From Carboxylicivirga sediminis (lineage in GTDB: Bacteria > Bacteroidota > Bacteroidia > Bacteroidales > Marinilabiliaceae): a stretch of DNA of 63,961 nucleotides. The position numbers and the translations under genes are program-made. Shown here piece after piece: positions 37,368-46,146 of the stretch. Below the pieces are notes generated by a model. The model saw nothing but the letters and a program-made list of their open reading frames with translations. It did not search any database and was not told where the DNA came from. The stretch is taken from NCBI RefSeq assembly GCF_018156225.1, contig NZ_JAGTAR010000032.1, positions 1 to 63,961 on the forward strand, read 5' to 3'. Within the stretch, counting starts at the first letter, position 1, and each line of letters starts with the position of its first letter.

Positions 37368-37760
37368 ATGACTAAAACAGGTGAGATATTGTACTGGACG
37401 CCCCGTTTTTTGTGCATGGTGGCTATTGTGGTGATTTCCATGCTCACCTTTGAAGCGTTTAAGCCAGAGTTTACTTCATGGCATCAGCTTCGTACGTTTT
37501 TTATGCAAATGGTGCCTTCATTTGCATTAGTGCTATTATTAATTTTTGCCTGGCGAAGGGAGCTGGCCGGCGGTACTTTTTTCATAATTATTGGAGCAAT
37601 TATGGCCTTTTTTGTCTATAAGTATCATTATCATCTGAGTCATTCTTTTATAAAAAGTGCTTGGCGGGTTATTATAATGGCGTTTCCTTTGTGCTTGACT
37701 GGTTGTTTGTTTGTCATGCATTATTTCTATAAGCGGAAGCGTGGAAATCTGATTCATTAA
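37368..37760 (+). CDS. Four-helix membrane protein of unknown function
   Basis: A 130-residue protein with four membrane helices (about 10-28, 45-62, 68-86 and 98-120), followed by a basic tail KRKRGNLIH. It resembles a family of small DUF-type Bacteroidota membrane proteins whose role is unknown (DUF7670 comes to mind, unverified). It is divergent from GH3, and its promoter region carries the palindrome at 37184-37205. Confidence 0.65.
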   Translation: MTKTGEILYWTPRFLCMVAIVVISMLTFEAFKPEFTSWHQLRTFFMQMVPSFALVLLLIFAWRRELAGGTFFIIIGAIMAFFVYKYHYHLSHSFIKSAWRVIIMAFPLCLTGCLFVMHYFYKRKRGNLIH

Positions 37761-37843
37761 AAAACCGGCAGGGTTCAAATAGTGGCTGATCATCACTTCC
37801 TACACCAATCTTTTATTTCGTCGTCTTTTGTCCGTAGCATATT

Positions 37844-37861
37844 TTGTTACTTTTGTAACAA
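37844..37861 (+). promoter_or_regulatory. Promoter with overlapping inverted repeat before the deaminase gene
   Basis: A -33 TTTTG (37826-37830) and a -7 TACTTTTG (37848-37855) are spaced 17 bp apart. The -7 box is covered by an exact inverted repeat, TTGTTAC and GTAACAA with four Ts between, which could be a regulator site that blocks the promoter. The ATG follows at 37875. Confidence 0.5.
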
Positions 37862-37874
37862 GCAAGTATAAATC

Positions 37875-38360
37875 ATGCAAGCAGACGATAAAATTCAGAC
37901 GAAACAGTTTTTACTCGATCAACGTTATTTGGCCATGGCGCGCATATGGGCCCAAAATTCCTATTGTAACCGCCGGCAGGTGGGAGCTATTATTGTTAAG
38001 GATAAGATGATCATCAGCGATGGTTACAATGGTACGCCATCGGGCTTTGAAAATGAGTGTGAGGATTGTAACAACAAAACCAAACCTTATGTACTGCATG
38101 CTGAAGCTAATGCTATCACCAAGGTAGCGCGCTCCAACAATAGCTCTGATGCTTCTACTTTATATGTGACTGCCTCCCCCTGCATTGAGTGTTCAAAGCT
38201 GATTATTCAGGCAGGTATTAAGCGGGTAGTGTTTGCCGAAAAGTATCACAATACCGATGGTCTTGACTTGTTGACACGTGCCAATATAGAAGTGGTACAC
38301 ATCCAGGATGAACTGATTAGGGTAGAAGATGGTTTAATTCTTGGTAATACACACGAATAA
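37875..38360 (+). CDS. dCMP/deoxycytidylate deaminase family protein
   Basis: A 161-residue zinc deaminase that converts dCMP to dUMP, supplying the dTMP route. The zinc site is complete: HAEANA (His75, catalytic Glu77) and PCIECSK (Cys103 and Cys106). The N-terminal half, ARIWAQNSYCNRRQVGAIIV and SDGYNGTPSGFENECED, is typical of the dCMP deaminase/ComEB group, where these residues line the substrate pocket. It is 36 nt upstream of an S41 protease gene, an arrangement I recall from other Bacteroidota. Confidence 0.9.
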   Translation: MQADDKIQTKQFLLDQRYLAMARIWAQNSYCNRRQVGAIIVKDKMIISDGYNGTPSGFENECEDCNNKTKPYVLHAEANAITKVARSNNSSDASTLYVTASPCIECSKLIIQAGIKRVVFAEKYHNTDGLDLLTRANIEVVHIQDELIRVEDGLILGNTHE

Positions 38361-38396
38361 TATTTAAAGTTCCTTATTAGAAAATACTACACCATT

Positions 38397-40010
38397 ATGC
38401 AGTCAAATACACGCAAGCAAATATTTATGCCTTTCCTGTTCGGCCTGTTAGTCGCACTGGGCGTATTCATAGGACGCAATTTCTTTAGTGCACCGGGCGG
38501 TAAAAGCAATTCGCTGATGATTTATCCGCAAGCCAATAAGCTGGATGCACTTATGAATCTTATTGAGGAGGAGTATGTGGATACAGTGGATCGCATGGCC
38601 ATTGAAGAGCGTATTATTCCTGAGATACTGAAGGATTTAGATCCACACTCGGTGTATATACCGGCGAAGGATCTAAATAAGGTCAATGAAGAGCTGCAGG
38701 GTAACTTTGGTGGCATTGGTGTGCAGTTTAGCATGCAGAATGATACGGTGATGGTGATTCAGGTCATTCAGGGCGGACCATCGGAAAAGGTGGGTATTCT
38801 GCCGGGCGACCGTATTGTGGCGGTTGATGATTCAATTATTGCCGGTAAAGGAATAGCGACCGATGATGTGATGAAGAAGCTGCGTGGCGAAATGGGTACT
38901 GATGTAAAAGTGGGTGTGCTACGTCGTCCGAATAAAGATTTAATCGATTTTAATATTACACGTGGCAGCATTCCTCTTTACAGTGTGGATGTGAGCTACA
39001 TGGTGAACGAAACAACCGGTTATATTAAAGTTGACCGTTTTGCTCAGAATACCTACCAGGAGTTTTTAACAGCCCTGGCTAAGCTAAAAGCGAATAACTG
39101 CCAGCAGGTAATCATCGATTTCAGGGGCAACTCAGGCGGACTGCTGGATGTAGCTATTCGATTGTGTAATGAGTTTTTACCTGCCAAAGACCTGATTGTG
39201 TATACCGAAGGCAAATCGCAGAAGCGACAGAACGTGCATGCCAATGGAGCAGGTACGTGCCAGGATACGAAAGTGGTGGTGCTGATTGATGAGTTCTCGG
39301 CTTCGGCCAGTGAAATTTTTGCCGGCGCTATTCAGGATAACGACCGTGGTTTGGTGATTGGTCGTCGTTCGTTTGGTAAAGGCCTGGTGCAGCAACAGAT
39401 TCCATTACCAGACGGTTCGGCATTGCGACTGACGGTGGCTCGCTATCACACGCCTAGTGGACGTTGCATTCAGAAACCATACGAAAACGGGGTGGATGAA
39501 TATTACGAAGATATTTACAATCGACTGGAGCATGGTGAGTTTTACAATGCCGATAGCATCAGTTTTGATGATGATTTAAAGTACACCACTAAAAATGGCC
39601 GCACCGTTTATGGCGGCGGTGGTATTATGCCTGATATTTTTGTGCCACGCGATACTTCCATGATCACCAACTATTTTGTGCATTTGCGTATGAATGGTAT
39701 CATGTATCGCTATGCTTTGCAGTATACCGATAATAATCGGCAGAAGCTGGAGCAGTTCACCACTGCTAAAGCGATTAAAGAGTACCTCGATAAGCAGAAT
39801 TTATTAGCCGATTTCCTGCGCTTTGCCAAGGATAAGGGTGTAGCGTTTAAGCAGGATGAATACAATATTTCAAAAGCGCAGATTGATATTGAGCTGAAGG
39901 CCTACATCGCGCGTAATATCCTGGATAATGAAGGATTCTATCCAATTTTCCATGAGGTTGATGATGTATTTCAGAGGGCTGTAGAAGAAGCTTCTAATAT
40001 GGGCAGCTAG
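38397..40010 (+). CDS. S41 C-terminal processing peptidase
   Basis: A 537-residue periplasmic, membrane-anchored protease. It has an N-terminal anchor (about 9-30), a PDZ domain (about 100-180, with GGIGVQ and ILPGDRI), and the S41 catalytic domain. The Ser-Lys dyad is Ser303 in EFSASASEIF and Lys328 in SFGKGLVQ; DFRGNSGGLL precedes them. A C-terminal helical region of about 130 residues follows. It degrades or trims C-termini of envelope proteins, as Prc and CtpA do. It shares an operon with the deaminase and ends at a terminator (40032-40066). Confidence 0.94.
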   Translation: MQSNTRKQIFMPFLFGLLVALGVFIGRNFFSAPGGKSNSLMIYPQANKLDALMNLIEEEYVDTVDRMAIEERIIPEILKDLDPHSVYIPAKDLNKVNEELQGNFGGIGVQFSMQNDTVMVIQVIQGGPSEKVGILPGDRIVAVDDSIIAGKGIATDDVMKKLRGEMGTDVKVGVLRRPNKDLIDFNITRGSIPLYSVDVSYMVNETTGYIKVDRFAQNTYQEFLTALAKLKANNCQQVIIDFRGNSGGLLDVAIRLCNEFLPAKDLIVYTEGKSQKRQNVHANGAGTCQDTKVVVLIDEFSASASEIFAGAIQDNDRGLVIGRRSFGKGLVQQQIPLPDGSALRLTVARYHTPSGRCIQKPYENGVDEYYEDIYNRLEHGEFYNADSISFDDDLKYTTKNGRTVYGGGGIMPDIFVPRDTSMITNYFVHLRMNGIMYRYALQYTDNNRQKLEQFTTAKAIKEYLDKQNLLADFLRFAKDKGVAFKQDEYNISKAQIDIELKAYIARNILDNEGFYPIFHEVDDVFQRAVEEASNMGS

Positions 40011-40031
40011 GCTGTTGATGGATAAATTATT

Positions 40032-40066
40032 AAAGCGCAGGATATATACATTCTGCGCTTTTTTGT
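40032..40066 (+). terminator. Rho-independent terminator after the S41 protease
   Basis: Arms AAAGCGCAG and CTGCGCTTT form a 9-bp stem (40032-40040 with 40053-40061), followed by a T run. Confidence 0.9.
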
Positions 40067-40202
40067 TCCAATTTCATTGACACATGACATATTGACTCTG
40101 AAACAGCCATATTAACGACGGCTTGACAGGTTGCCATTCTCAGTTTATCTTTTGCACGATAATTGTTGAGATAATCGGTATATTTACAAAAACATTATTG
40201 CT

Positions 40203-40469
40203 ATGCTTATAGGTCTTGCTAAAACCATATTCTTCCTGATTACCTTTTACTACCTGTTTAAAATAATTGGCCGTTTGCTATTGCCATATGTGATGAAGAA
40301 AGGTGTGGAACGCATGCAACAACAGCAGCAACAAGCCGCCACCAACTATCAGCAGCAAGCCCGTAAGCAAGAAGGAAAAGTCACTATTAAGCAGGATGCT
40401 CATAAGCAATCGACTCATATAGTGAATGACAATGAGGGCGAGTATGTTGATTATGAAGAAGTAAAGTAG
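40203..40469 (+). CDS. DUF4834 family small membrane protein
   Basis: An 88-residue protein with one membrane helix near the N-terminus (about 4-26), a Gln-rich stretch QQQQQQAATNYQQQARKQEG and an acidic end NEGEYVDYEEVK. This layout matches DUF4834, which is confined to Bacteroidota and uncharacterised. The long Gln run is typical of the family. Confidence 0.8.
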   Translation: MLIGLAKTIFFLITFYYLFKIIGRLLLPYVMKKGVERMQQQQQQAATNYQQQARKQEGKVTIKQDAHKQSTHIVNDNEGEYVDYEEVK

Positions 40470-40526
40470 TTGTCTGATTTGAATGTTGCCTGAAGTTTTA
40501 TAATTTTAGTAATTAAAACTTCTGCT

Positions 40527-41210
40527 ATGCGACTAACGTTATCCCTTCTTATTAGCCTGTTTTGCCTGACAGGCATGTCCGCACAAGATTATCTGGCGTC
40601 TCCGGAGTTTAATAACTTTTGGCGCAATCTGGAAAACATCAAAATGCTGGAAGGTGAACAGCCGGTTGAGTATAAAGGCTCTCCCTATATTTATGAATCG
40701 GAAGAGGCCTTTATCACCCTTGAAAATGGCCAGCAAATTAAGCCATTAATTCTCCGTTATAACGTGCATGATGATGTAATGGAAATCAAAAAGGATGAGC
40801 GTTATTATACCATTCCCAAGCAAAAAGAGTTTCCATTATTTACCCTTGGTGAGCATAGTTTTGGGCTGAAGGTGTATCAGCTCATCAACAAAAAGCAGAT
40901 TGGTTATTTTGAGGCCCTGGTGGTCGATTCAGGTTGCAGCTTATATTTAAAGCACAAAGTATTCTTACAGGCTGCCGAAGAACCTAAACCATTCCAGGAT
41001 GCTAAGCCGGCTGAGTTTAAAAACAGGGCGCCGGATCTTTACCTATCGATAAACGACGGCGTATTGCAGGTTGTCAGCAACAAAAATGATTTAATCGACA
41101 TGCTGCCAGACCACCAGCAAGAACTCAGCAGTTTTATTAAAAAGAACAAGATCAAATTTCGAAAACCTGAAAGTGTAAAAGAAGTGGTGGAATATTATAA
41201 CTCCCTTTAG
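40527..41210 (+). CDS. Exported protein of unknown function
   Basis: A 227-residue protein with a signal peptide (MRLTLSLLISLFCLTGMSAQ) and a mature chain rich in beta-strand-forming residues. I do not recognise the fold. Segments YEGS-like and IKPLILRYNVHDDVMEIKKD resemble the N-terminal beta-domain seen in some Bacteroidota secreted proteins of unknown role. It ends exactly where the convergent DEAD-box gene ends, with no spacer between the two stop codons. Confidence 0.7.
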   Translation: MRLTLSLLISLFCLTGMSAQDYLASPEFNNFWRNLENIKMLEGEQPVEYKGSPYIYESEEAFITLENGQQIKPLILRYNVHDDVMEIKKDERYYTIPKQKEFPLFTLGEHSFGLKVYQLINKKQIGYFEALVVDSGCSLYLKHKVFLQAAEEPKPFQDAKPAEFKNRAPDLYLSINDGVLQVVSNKNDLIDMLPDHQQELSSFIKKNKIKFRKPESVKEVVEYYNSL

Positions 41211-42464
41211 TTATTTCTTCTTTTTCTTAGCCCGTTTCTTTTTAATGGCTTCATAGGCGATCTCATCTTCTTCAGCCTGACGCATCAGTGTTTTCCAGTC
41301 GGCGTGTGTCTCGGTTGAAAAGTCAATGGTATCTGCATATTCCTCACGATCAATGTCTGTAACATCAATGGGATAGCCGGTGTAGTTCTCAATGGTCTCC
41401 AACAGCTCTTTTTCTTCTTCTGCGCAAAAAGCAATGGCATAACCCTTCTGTTTGCCACGACCAGTTCGTCCAACACGGTGTACGTAGTTCTCAGGTTGTT
41501 CGGGTAAATCGTAATTTACCACATAGTCTACATTGGGAATGTCAATACCACGGGCACTTACATCGGTGGCAATCAATAGTTTTATCTCACCCGATTTGAA
41601 GTCTTTCATGGCCTCATCGCGTTCGTTTTGTGATTTGTCGCTGTGGATCGTTACAGCTTGTATGTCGACGCGCTCCATGGCTTTTAGCACGCGCTCACAG
41701 CGTACTTTGGTTCGCACAAAGGCCAGAATCTTCTTCTCCGGATTAGAGCGAATAATCCGCTCCAGGAAAAAGCGTTTATCATCCATTTTGATAAAGGCCA
41801 CCGAATGGTCAATATTCTTAGCTACCGGATTTTTAGGCGATATCTGTATACGAATGGGGCGGCGAACCAGCGAGTAGGCAAGTTTTTTTATCTTTTTGTC
41901 GATGGTGGCCGAAAAGAATAAGGTTTGTCGTTGTTTGGGCAGGTACTTAATCAGGTCCTGAATATCTTTGTAAAAGCCCAAATCGAGCATGTGATCGGCT
42001 TCATCCAATACCAGTATTTCTGCATTATACACTTTTACAACGCCCTGGTTGATGTAGTCGAATAAACGCCCTGGTGTGGCTACCAATACATCGGTTTCTT
42101 TTTTCAGGCGCTCCACCTGTTCCGTTTGGTCAACACCGCCATAGATAGCTGTGAACTTCAGTGATGTGTTCTTGCCAATCTGCTTAAACACATCCGTAAT
42201 CTGTTTGGCCAATTCGTGGGTAGGTACCATCACAATACAACGAACACCGGTATCCTGCTTTTTGCGCTTTTTCTGAAGTAACTGAAGAATTGGAATAACA
42301 AAAGCAGCCGATTTACCGGTTCCGGTTTGGGCAATGGCCAATACGTCTTCTTTCTCCAGTATAGCCGGAATGGCTTTAAACTGGATGTCCGTTGGGCGCT
42401 TATACCCTAATTGGTCGATGCTTTTGGTAATCTTCTCGTCTAAGCCAAACTCTTCAAACTTCAT
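41211..42464 (-). CDS. DEAD-box RNA helicase (RhlE-like)
   Basis: An ATP-dependent RNA helicase of 417 residues, involved in ribosome assembly or RNA turnover. Motifs in order: Q motif GYKRPTDIQ, motif I AQTGTGKSAA, Ia MVPTHELAKQ, Ib TPGRL, II DEAD, III SAT, then IV-VI with ATDVSARGIDIP and HRVGRTGRGK. A lysine-rich tail (KKRAKKKKK) closes it. The core resembles RhlE, but DEAD-box subfamilies cannot be fixed from motifs alone. A -7 box lies 17-24 bp before the ATG. Confidence 0.94.
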   Translation of the reverse strand: MKFEEFGLDEKITKSIDQLGYKRPTDIQFKAIPAILEKEDVLAIAQTGTGKSAAFVIPILQLLQKKRKKQDTGVRCIVMVPTHELAKQITDVFKQIGKNTSLKFTAIYGGVDQTEQVERLKKETDVLVATPGRLFDYINQGVVKVYNAEILVLDEADHMLDLGFYKDIQDLIKYLPKQRQTLFFSATIDKKIKKLAYSLVRRPIRIQISPKNPVAKNIDHSVAFIKMDDKRFFLERIIRSNPEKKILAFVRTKVRCERVLKAMERVDIQAVTIHSDKSQNERDEAMKDFKSGEIKLLIATDVSARGIDIPNVDYVVNYDLPEQPENYVHRVGRTGRGKQKGYAIAFCAEEEKELLETIENYTGYPIDVTDIDREEYADTIDFSTETHADWKTLMRQAEEDEIAYEAIKKKRAKKKKK

Positions 42465-42480
42465 TGTATCTAATTTTCGG

Positions 42481-42488
42481 CAAAGATA
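42481..42488 (-). promoter_or_regulatory. -7 box upstream of the DEAD-box gene
   Basis: TATCTTTG on the minus strand lies just before the ATG at 42464, so the leader is about 10 nt. Confidence 0.55.
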
Positions 42489-42546
42489 CGATTAAAAGTA
42501 AGAAAGTTGCGAAACAGTAGCTGAGGTGGTGAATGAGTGGATTGGA

Positions 42547-42587
42547 AAGCAACTTGCTTAGAATAACAGAGGCTAAACAAGTTGCTT
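42547..42587 (-). terminator. Inverted repeat downstream of the ExbB-like gene
   Basis: Exact 10-bp arms (42547-42556 and 42578-42587) lie beyond the stop codon of the gene at 42596. The loop is long (21 nt) and the T tract weak, so the terminator call is tentative. Confidence 0.45.
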
Positions 42588-42595
42588 AAAACTAA

Positions 42596-42955
42596 CTATT
42601 CTGTGATTCTTAATCGTAAAATAAACCAGCATACATAAGAGATAAAGAGCAGAAACAGGCCCCAGATGGTGCTGACACTCGCAGCTTTTAAACCACCGGC
42701 CAGTGCTGTTTGTGATACCTCACCCATTTGCTGGATAACATCAAGGATCTGATATAGCCCCATTGCATTCCACACTAAGCCCGCAAAAAAGGACATACTG
42801 CCCAGGTAAAGTACACTGTTGAGTAGCTTGGGAGAAGTTTCTTTTCGGGCAGCCTGACGGCTAAAGTTATAAACAGCCATTGCCAATGCGGCTATGCCTA
42901 GTAAGGTTATAATCGACATCCCGTAGATGCCACCCTGAATTAAAAAATCAAACAT
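42596..42955 (-). CDS. MotA/TolQ/ExbB-like membrane protein
   Basis: A 119-residue protein with three membrane helices (about 12-33, 46-68 and 88-113). The last helix region GGLKAASVSTIWGLFLLFIS resembles the conserved TM3 pore segment of MotA/TolQ/ExbB proton channels (compare G-x-A-L-x-T-T-x-x-G-L). It is shorter than true ExbB and has no ExbD or TonB partner nearby. It may be a stripped-down stator relative or only a look-alike. Confidence 0.6.
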   Translation of the reverse strand: MFDFLIQGGIYGMSIITLLGIAALAMAVYNFSRQAARKETSPKLLNSVLYLGSMSFFAGLVWNAMGLYQILDVIQQMGEVSQTALAGGLKAASVSTIWGLFLLFISYVCWFILRLRITE

Positions 42956-43146
42956 GATGAATCATTTAGGTTTAACAATATATGCCAAACTTATTGGTGA
43001 ACCATAGAAGTAGGAAAAAAATGCGTTGAGTGACACTAAAGACAAGTCCAACGACCATTTATAGCAGTTACATGGTAATATTGCGGTTCGTCTTATTTAA
43101 CGAACCTTTTATCGCAAAATTCAAGGCTTAAAGCAGCTTTGCATCT

Positions 43147-43154
43147 TAATTTTG
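43147..43154 (+). promoter_or_regulatory. -7 box upstream of the LytS-like gene
   Basis: TAATTTTG matches TAnnTTTG and ends 13 bp before the ATG at 43168. Confidence 0.45.
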
Positions 43155-43167
43155 TTAATTTGCCACT

Positions 43168-44223
43168 ATGCTTGCATTGCGCTCATTAAATACACGCAAA
43201 GTTACCATAGGACTTACATTCGCTGTCTATTGGCTAATCGCGTTTTTCTTTTTCAAAGGATTTTATGGAGGCAACAACTCCGAGCAAAAAGTTACATTAA
43301 TTTTTACTACTATCTTTTGGTTTATCTCCTTTGTGTGTGTCGATATTCATCATCGGTTTGTTACCCGCCCTAATCTGGAAGCAAAGCGTTATTTTCGCTT
43401 TATCATCTTTTCATTATATGTGTTTATGGGGGCATTCTGGCTGGAAAGTGTTTTGTCTTTTATTCTTAACCTTTACTTCTGGGATTATGAAAATGGCCGT
43501 GTTATTGAGGATGCTGCAAACGTGAGTTACCAGGTGGGTGGTGTTAACATGATAGTTTTTGGTGGGGTGGCCATTCAGTTTATGTTGGAAACTTTCCGCT
43601 TAACGCAGGACAAAGAACTACAGGATAAGAAAGTGTTTGAGCGCGAACTCATGCTGAAAGAAAAAGAGCTGGAGATGCTCAAGAAGCAGGTGAATCCACA
43701 TTTTCTGTTTAATGCACTCAACTGTGTTTACGGTCTTAGCCTGGAGAAGTCGGAGCGAACGCCAGAAGTCATTTTGCAGCTATCGGGCATGCTGGATTAT
43801 ATGCTGTACAAATGCGAGCGAAATGTGCTATTAAGTGAAGAGATACAGCAGATAGAAAACTATACAGCCATTCAAAGGGTACGTTTTGGTGATGCTCTGC
43901 AATTAACCATGCACACTGAAATAGGAAGGGATTTTAAGGTCGCTCCTTTGCTGTTGCTACCTCTGGTTGAAAATGCCTTTAAACATGGGCGCCCCGCAGA
44001 TGATGGAGTATTGTATATTGGTATTACTATCAGGAATGGTAATGGTTTGTATGTAAGCATTACCAATACCTGTGATTCGAATGTAAAGAGAGATAAATCG
44101 GGAGGAATTGGCCTCTCAAACCTTCAGAGACGCCTGGCATTGCTTTATCCAGAACGTTATGAACTTTATCAGCGCTTTGAAAGCAATACCTTCCATGTTA
44201 ATCTCAAGCTTAACCTGTGTTAA
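43168..44223 (+). CDS. LytS/YpdA-type sensor histidine kinase
   Basis: A 351-residue kinase of the His_kinase (Pfam) group. Four membrane helices fill residues 12-140, followed by a coiled coil (about 145-172) and the phosphoacceptor motif NPHFLFNALN (His178). The HATPase-like region has LVENAFKHG and GIGLSNLQRRL. It pairs with the LytTR regulator that starts 3 nt further on, so the two form a complete two-component system. The signal is unknown. Confidence 0.92.
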   Translation: MLALRSLNTRKVTIGLTFAVYWLIAFFFFKGFYGGNNSEQKVTLIFTTIFWFISFVCVDIHHRFVTRPNLEAKRYFRFIIFSLYVFMGAFWLESVLSFILNLYFWDYENGRVIEDAANVSYQVGGVNMIVFGGVAIQFMLETFRLTQDKELQDKKVFERELMLKEKELEMLKKQVNPHFLFNALNCVYGLSLEKSERTPEVILQLSGMLDYMLYKCERNVLLSEEIQQIENYTAIQRVRFGDALQLTMHTEIGRDFKVAPLLLLPLVENAFKHGRPADDGVLYIGITIRNGNGLYVSITNTCDSNVKRDKSGGIGLSNLQRRLALLYPERYELYQRFESNTFHVNLKLNLC

Positions 44224-44225
44224 TT

Positions 44226-44927
44226 ATGAAACCGATCAGATGCCTTATAGTAGATGATGAACCAATAGCCATTCGCATATTGGAGCGTCACCTCGAATTG
44301 TTTCCCCAGGTAGTAATTGAAAATACCTTTACTCAGGCAGCTTTGGCCCTGGAGTTTATTCGAACAAATAAAATCGACCTTGTGTTTTTAGACATTGAAA
44401 TGCCACGTATGACAGGCATGGATTTTCTGAAAGCGGTAAAAGAACCTCCTGCTATAATATTCACCACTGCGTATCGTAACTATGCTGTGGAAGCCTATGA
44501 TATGGATGTGGTGGATTACCTCTTAAAACCCATCTCGGTTGAGCGTTTGGGTAGGGCGCTCAATCGCTATGAAGAGCGTTGTAATCAGGCAAAACAAGTC
44601 AGTGCTATAGGAACAGGTGCCTGTATCAATGTAAAGACCAGCAAGGAAATACTTCGTCTGGCCATTGATGAAATACTGTATATTGAGAGTTTTGGCGATT
44701 ACATCATCATATATGATAAAATGGGTAAGCATGTTTCGCGCGAACGCATTAGTTGCATGGAGGAACAACTGTCCGTTTATCAGTTTATACGCATTCACCG
44801 GCAATACCTGGTGGCCGTTAATAAGATTACAGCCATAAGGGGTAACATGATTCTCATAGGAGACAAACAACTGCCAATCGGACGAACCTATCGTGGTAAT
44901 ATCAAGGAAAGCGTTCTTGGAGTTTAG
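44226..44927 (+). CDS. LytTR response regulator
   Basis: A 233-residue two-domain regulator. The receiver domain carries DDEP (10-13) and the phosphoacceptor Asp56 in LVFLDIEMPRMTG, with Lys in DYLLKPI. The C-terminal LytTR domain (about 133-230) has the ILYIESFGDYIIIY and FIRIHRQYLV blocks that bind DNA. The ATG at 44226 is preferred over the GTG at 44217 because it opens directly on the receiver strand. It is 2 nt downstream of the kinase gene. Confidence 0.93.
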   Translation: MKPIRCLIVDDEPIAIRILERHLELFPQVVIENTFTQAALALEFIRTNKIDLVFLDIEMPRMTGMDFLKAVKEPPAIIFTTAYRNYAVEAYDMDVVDYLLKPISVERLGRALNRYEERCNQAKQVSAIGTGACINVKTSKEILRLAIDEILYIESFGDYIIIYDKMGKHVSRERISCMEEQLSVYQFIRIHRQYLVAVNKITAIRGNMILIGDKQLPIGRTYRGNIKESVLGV

Positions 44928-45057
44928 ATTTAACAGGCAGAATCGCTTTGGGTAGGTAACCGTGTTTATTGATTTTATCAGAAAGGATTTTCAATGTTGG
45001 TAAATCCTCAGGCATTTTCATTAACATTGTTAACTGTAGCTAACCTAAAGCAATAAT

Positions 45058-46134
45058 ATGATTTACAACTGCCACATTCACACTTTTAAAGATGCCGATA
45101 TACCACGTGGATTCCTGCCACTTGGTTTAGTGCGCATATTGTCCACCAAGCCCGGCTTTCGCGTGGTGTCGAGGATACTTAATAATATTAATCCCTTTTC
45201 TGATAACGACACCTTCGATCGCTATGTGAAGTTTGTTGAGTTGGGCCGACTGGGCTCGCAGGAAGCTATTTATCTCAACTGTCGTAAGTTTTACCCGAGG
45301 AACAGCCGGTTTGGCGTGTTAGCAATGGATATGGCCTACATGGGAGCCGGCAAGGTGCCACGTGATTATATGGACCAGTTGCACGAGCTGGGCCAATTAA
45401 AACAAAAGCATCCCGAGGTGATCCCTTTTGTGCATATCGATCCGCGACGCGACGAGTACATGGATATTCTTAAAAAGTGCGTGGAGGAATGGGGGTTCAG
45501 AGGGCTGAAAGTGTATCCGCCACTGGGCTATTTCCCATACGATGAGCGCATGTATCCGGTATATGAGTATTGTCAGCAACATAACCTGCCCATTGTGACG
45601 CACTGCAGTCCCTTCAATCCCGTTCATTTCAAGGGTAAAAAAAAGGAACTAAGGAAGCTCTTGGAAAAGTCGCGCGACAAGATAGATACGCGGGGGATGA
45701 ATCGCAAAGAGATGTGCTCCAGGTTTACGCATCCCTTAAACTGGGAGTATGTGATGCAGGACTTTCCTGAACTGAAAATTTGCCTGGGGCACTTTGGTTC
45801 AGCTCACTACTGGAGTGAATTTTTGGATAACCCGGATGGACCGGATAACTGGTTCTTGATTATTAAGGAGATGCTGGAGAAGCATCCTAACCTGTATTCC
45901 GATATTTCTTTTACGCTCAATAAAAAAGAGTTCTTCCCATTGCTGAAAGTGCTGCTGCAGGATAAGCAACTGCGCTCAAAGGTATTGTTTGGCTCCGATT
46001 ATTACATGGTAGAAACAGAGGCGACCGAACGACGATTTAGCCTCGACTTACGGGCTTACCTGGGCGAAGATGATTTTATGACCATAGCCCGAACAAATCC
46101 TGAGCAGTTTTTTAGAACCCATCTTAATGACTAA
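45058..46134 (+). CDS. Amidohydrolase-2-type metal-dependent hydrolase
   Basis: A 358-residue TIM-barrel hydrolase of the amidohydrolase_2/uronate isomerase-like superfamily. The metal-binding HxH is at the start (NCHIHTF). Conserved steps follow: GLKVYPPLGYFPYD, IVTHCSPFNP, LGHFGSAHYW and LFGSDYYMVE, the last supplying the catalytic Asp. The substrate is unknown, though similar proteins are decarboxylases or lactonases. It heads an operon with a membrane-anchored protein, a DUF2007 protein and a small membrane protein. Confidence 0.82.
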   Translation: MIYNCHIHTFKDADIPRGFLPLGLVRILSTKPGFRVVSRILNNINPFSDNDTFDRYVKFVELGRLGSQEAIYLNCRKFYPRNSRFGVLAMDMAYMGAGKVPRDYMDQLHELGQLKQKHPEVIPFVHIDPRRDEYMDILKKCVEEWGFRGLKVYPPLGYFPYDERMYPVYEYCQQHNLPIVTHCSPFNPVHFKGKKKELRKLLEKSRDKIDTRGMNRKEMCSRFTHPLNWEYVMQDFPELKICLGHFGSAHYWSEFLDNPDGPDNWFLIIKEMLEKHPNLYSDISFTLNKKEFFPLLKVLLQDKQLRSKVLFGSDYYMVETEATERRFSLDLRAYLGEDDFMTIARTNPEQFFRTHLND

Positions 46135-46146
46135 AATGATCCTGTT

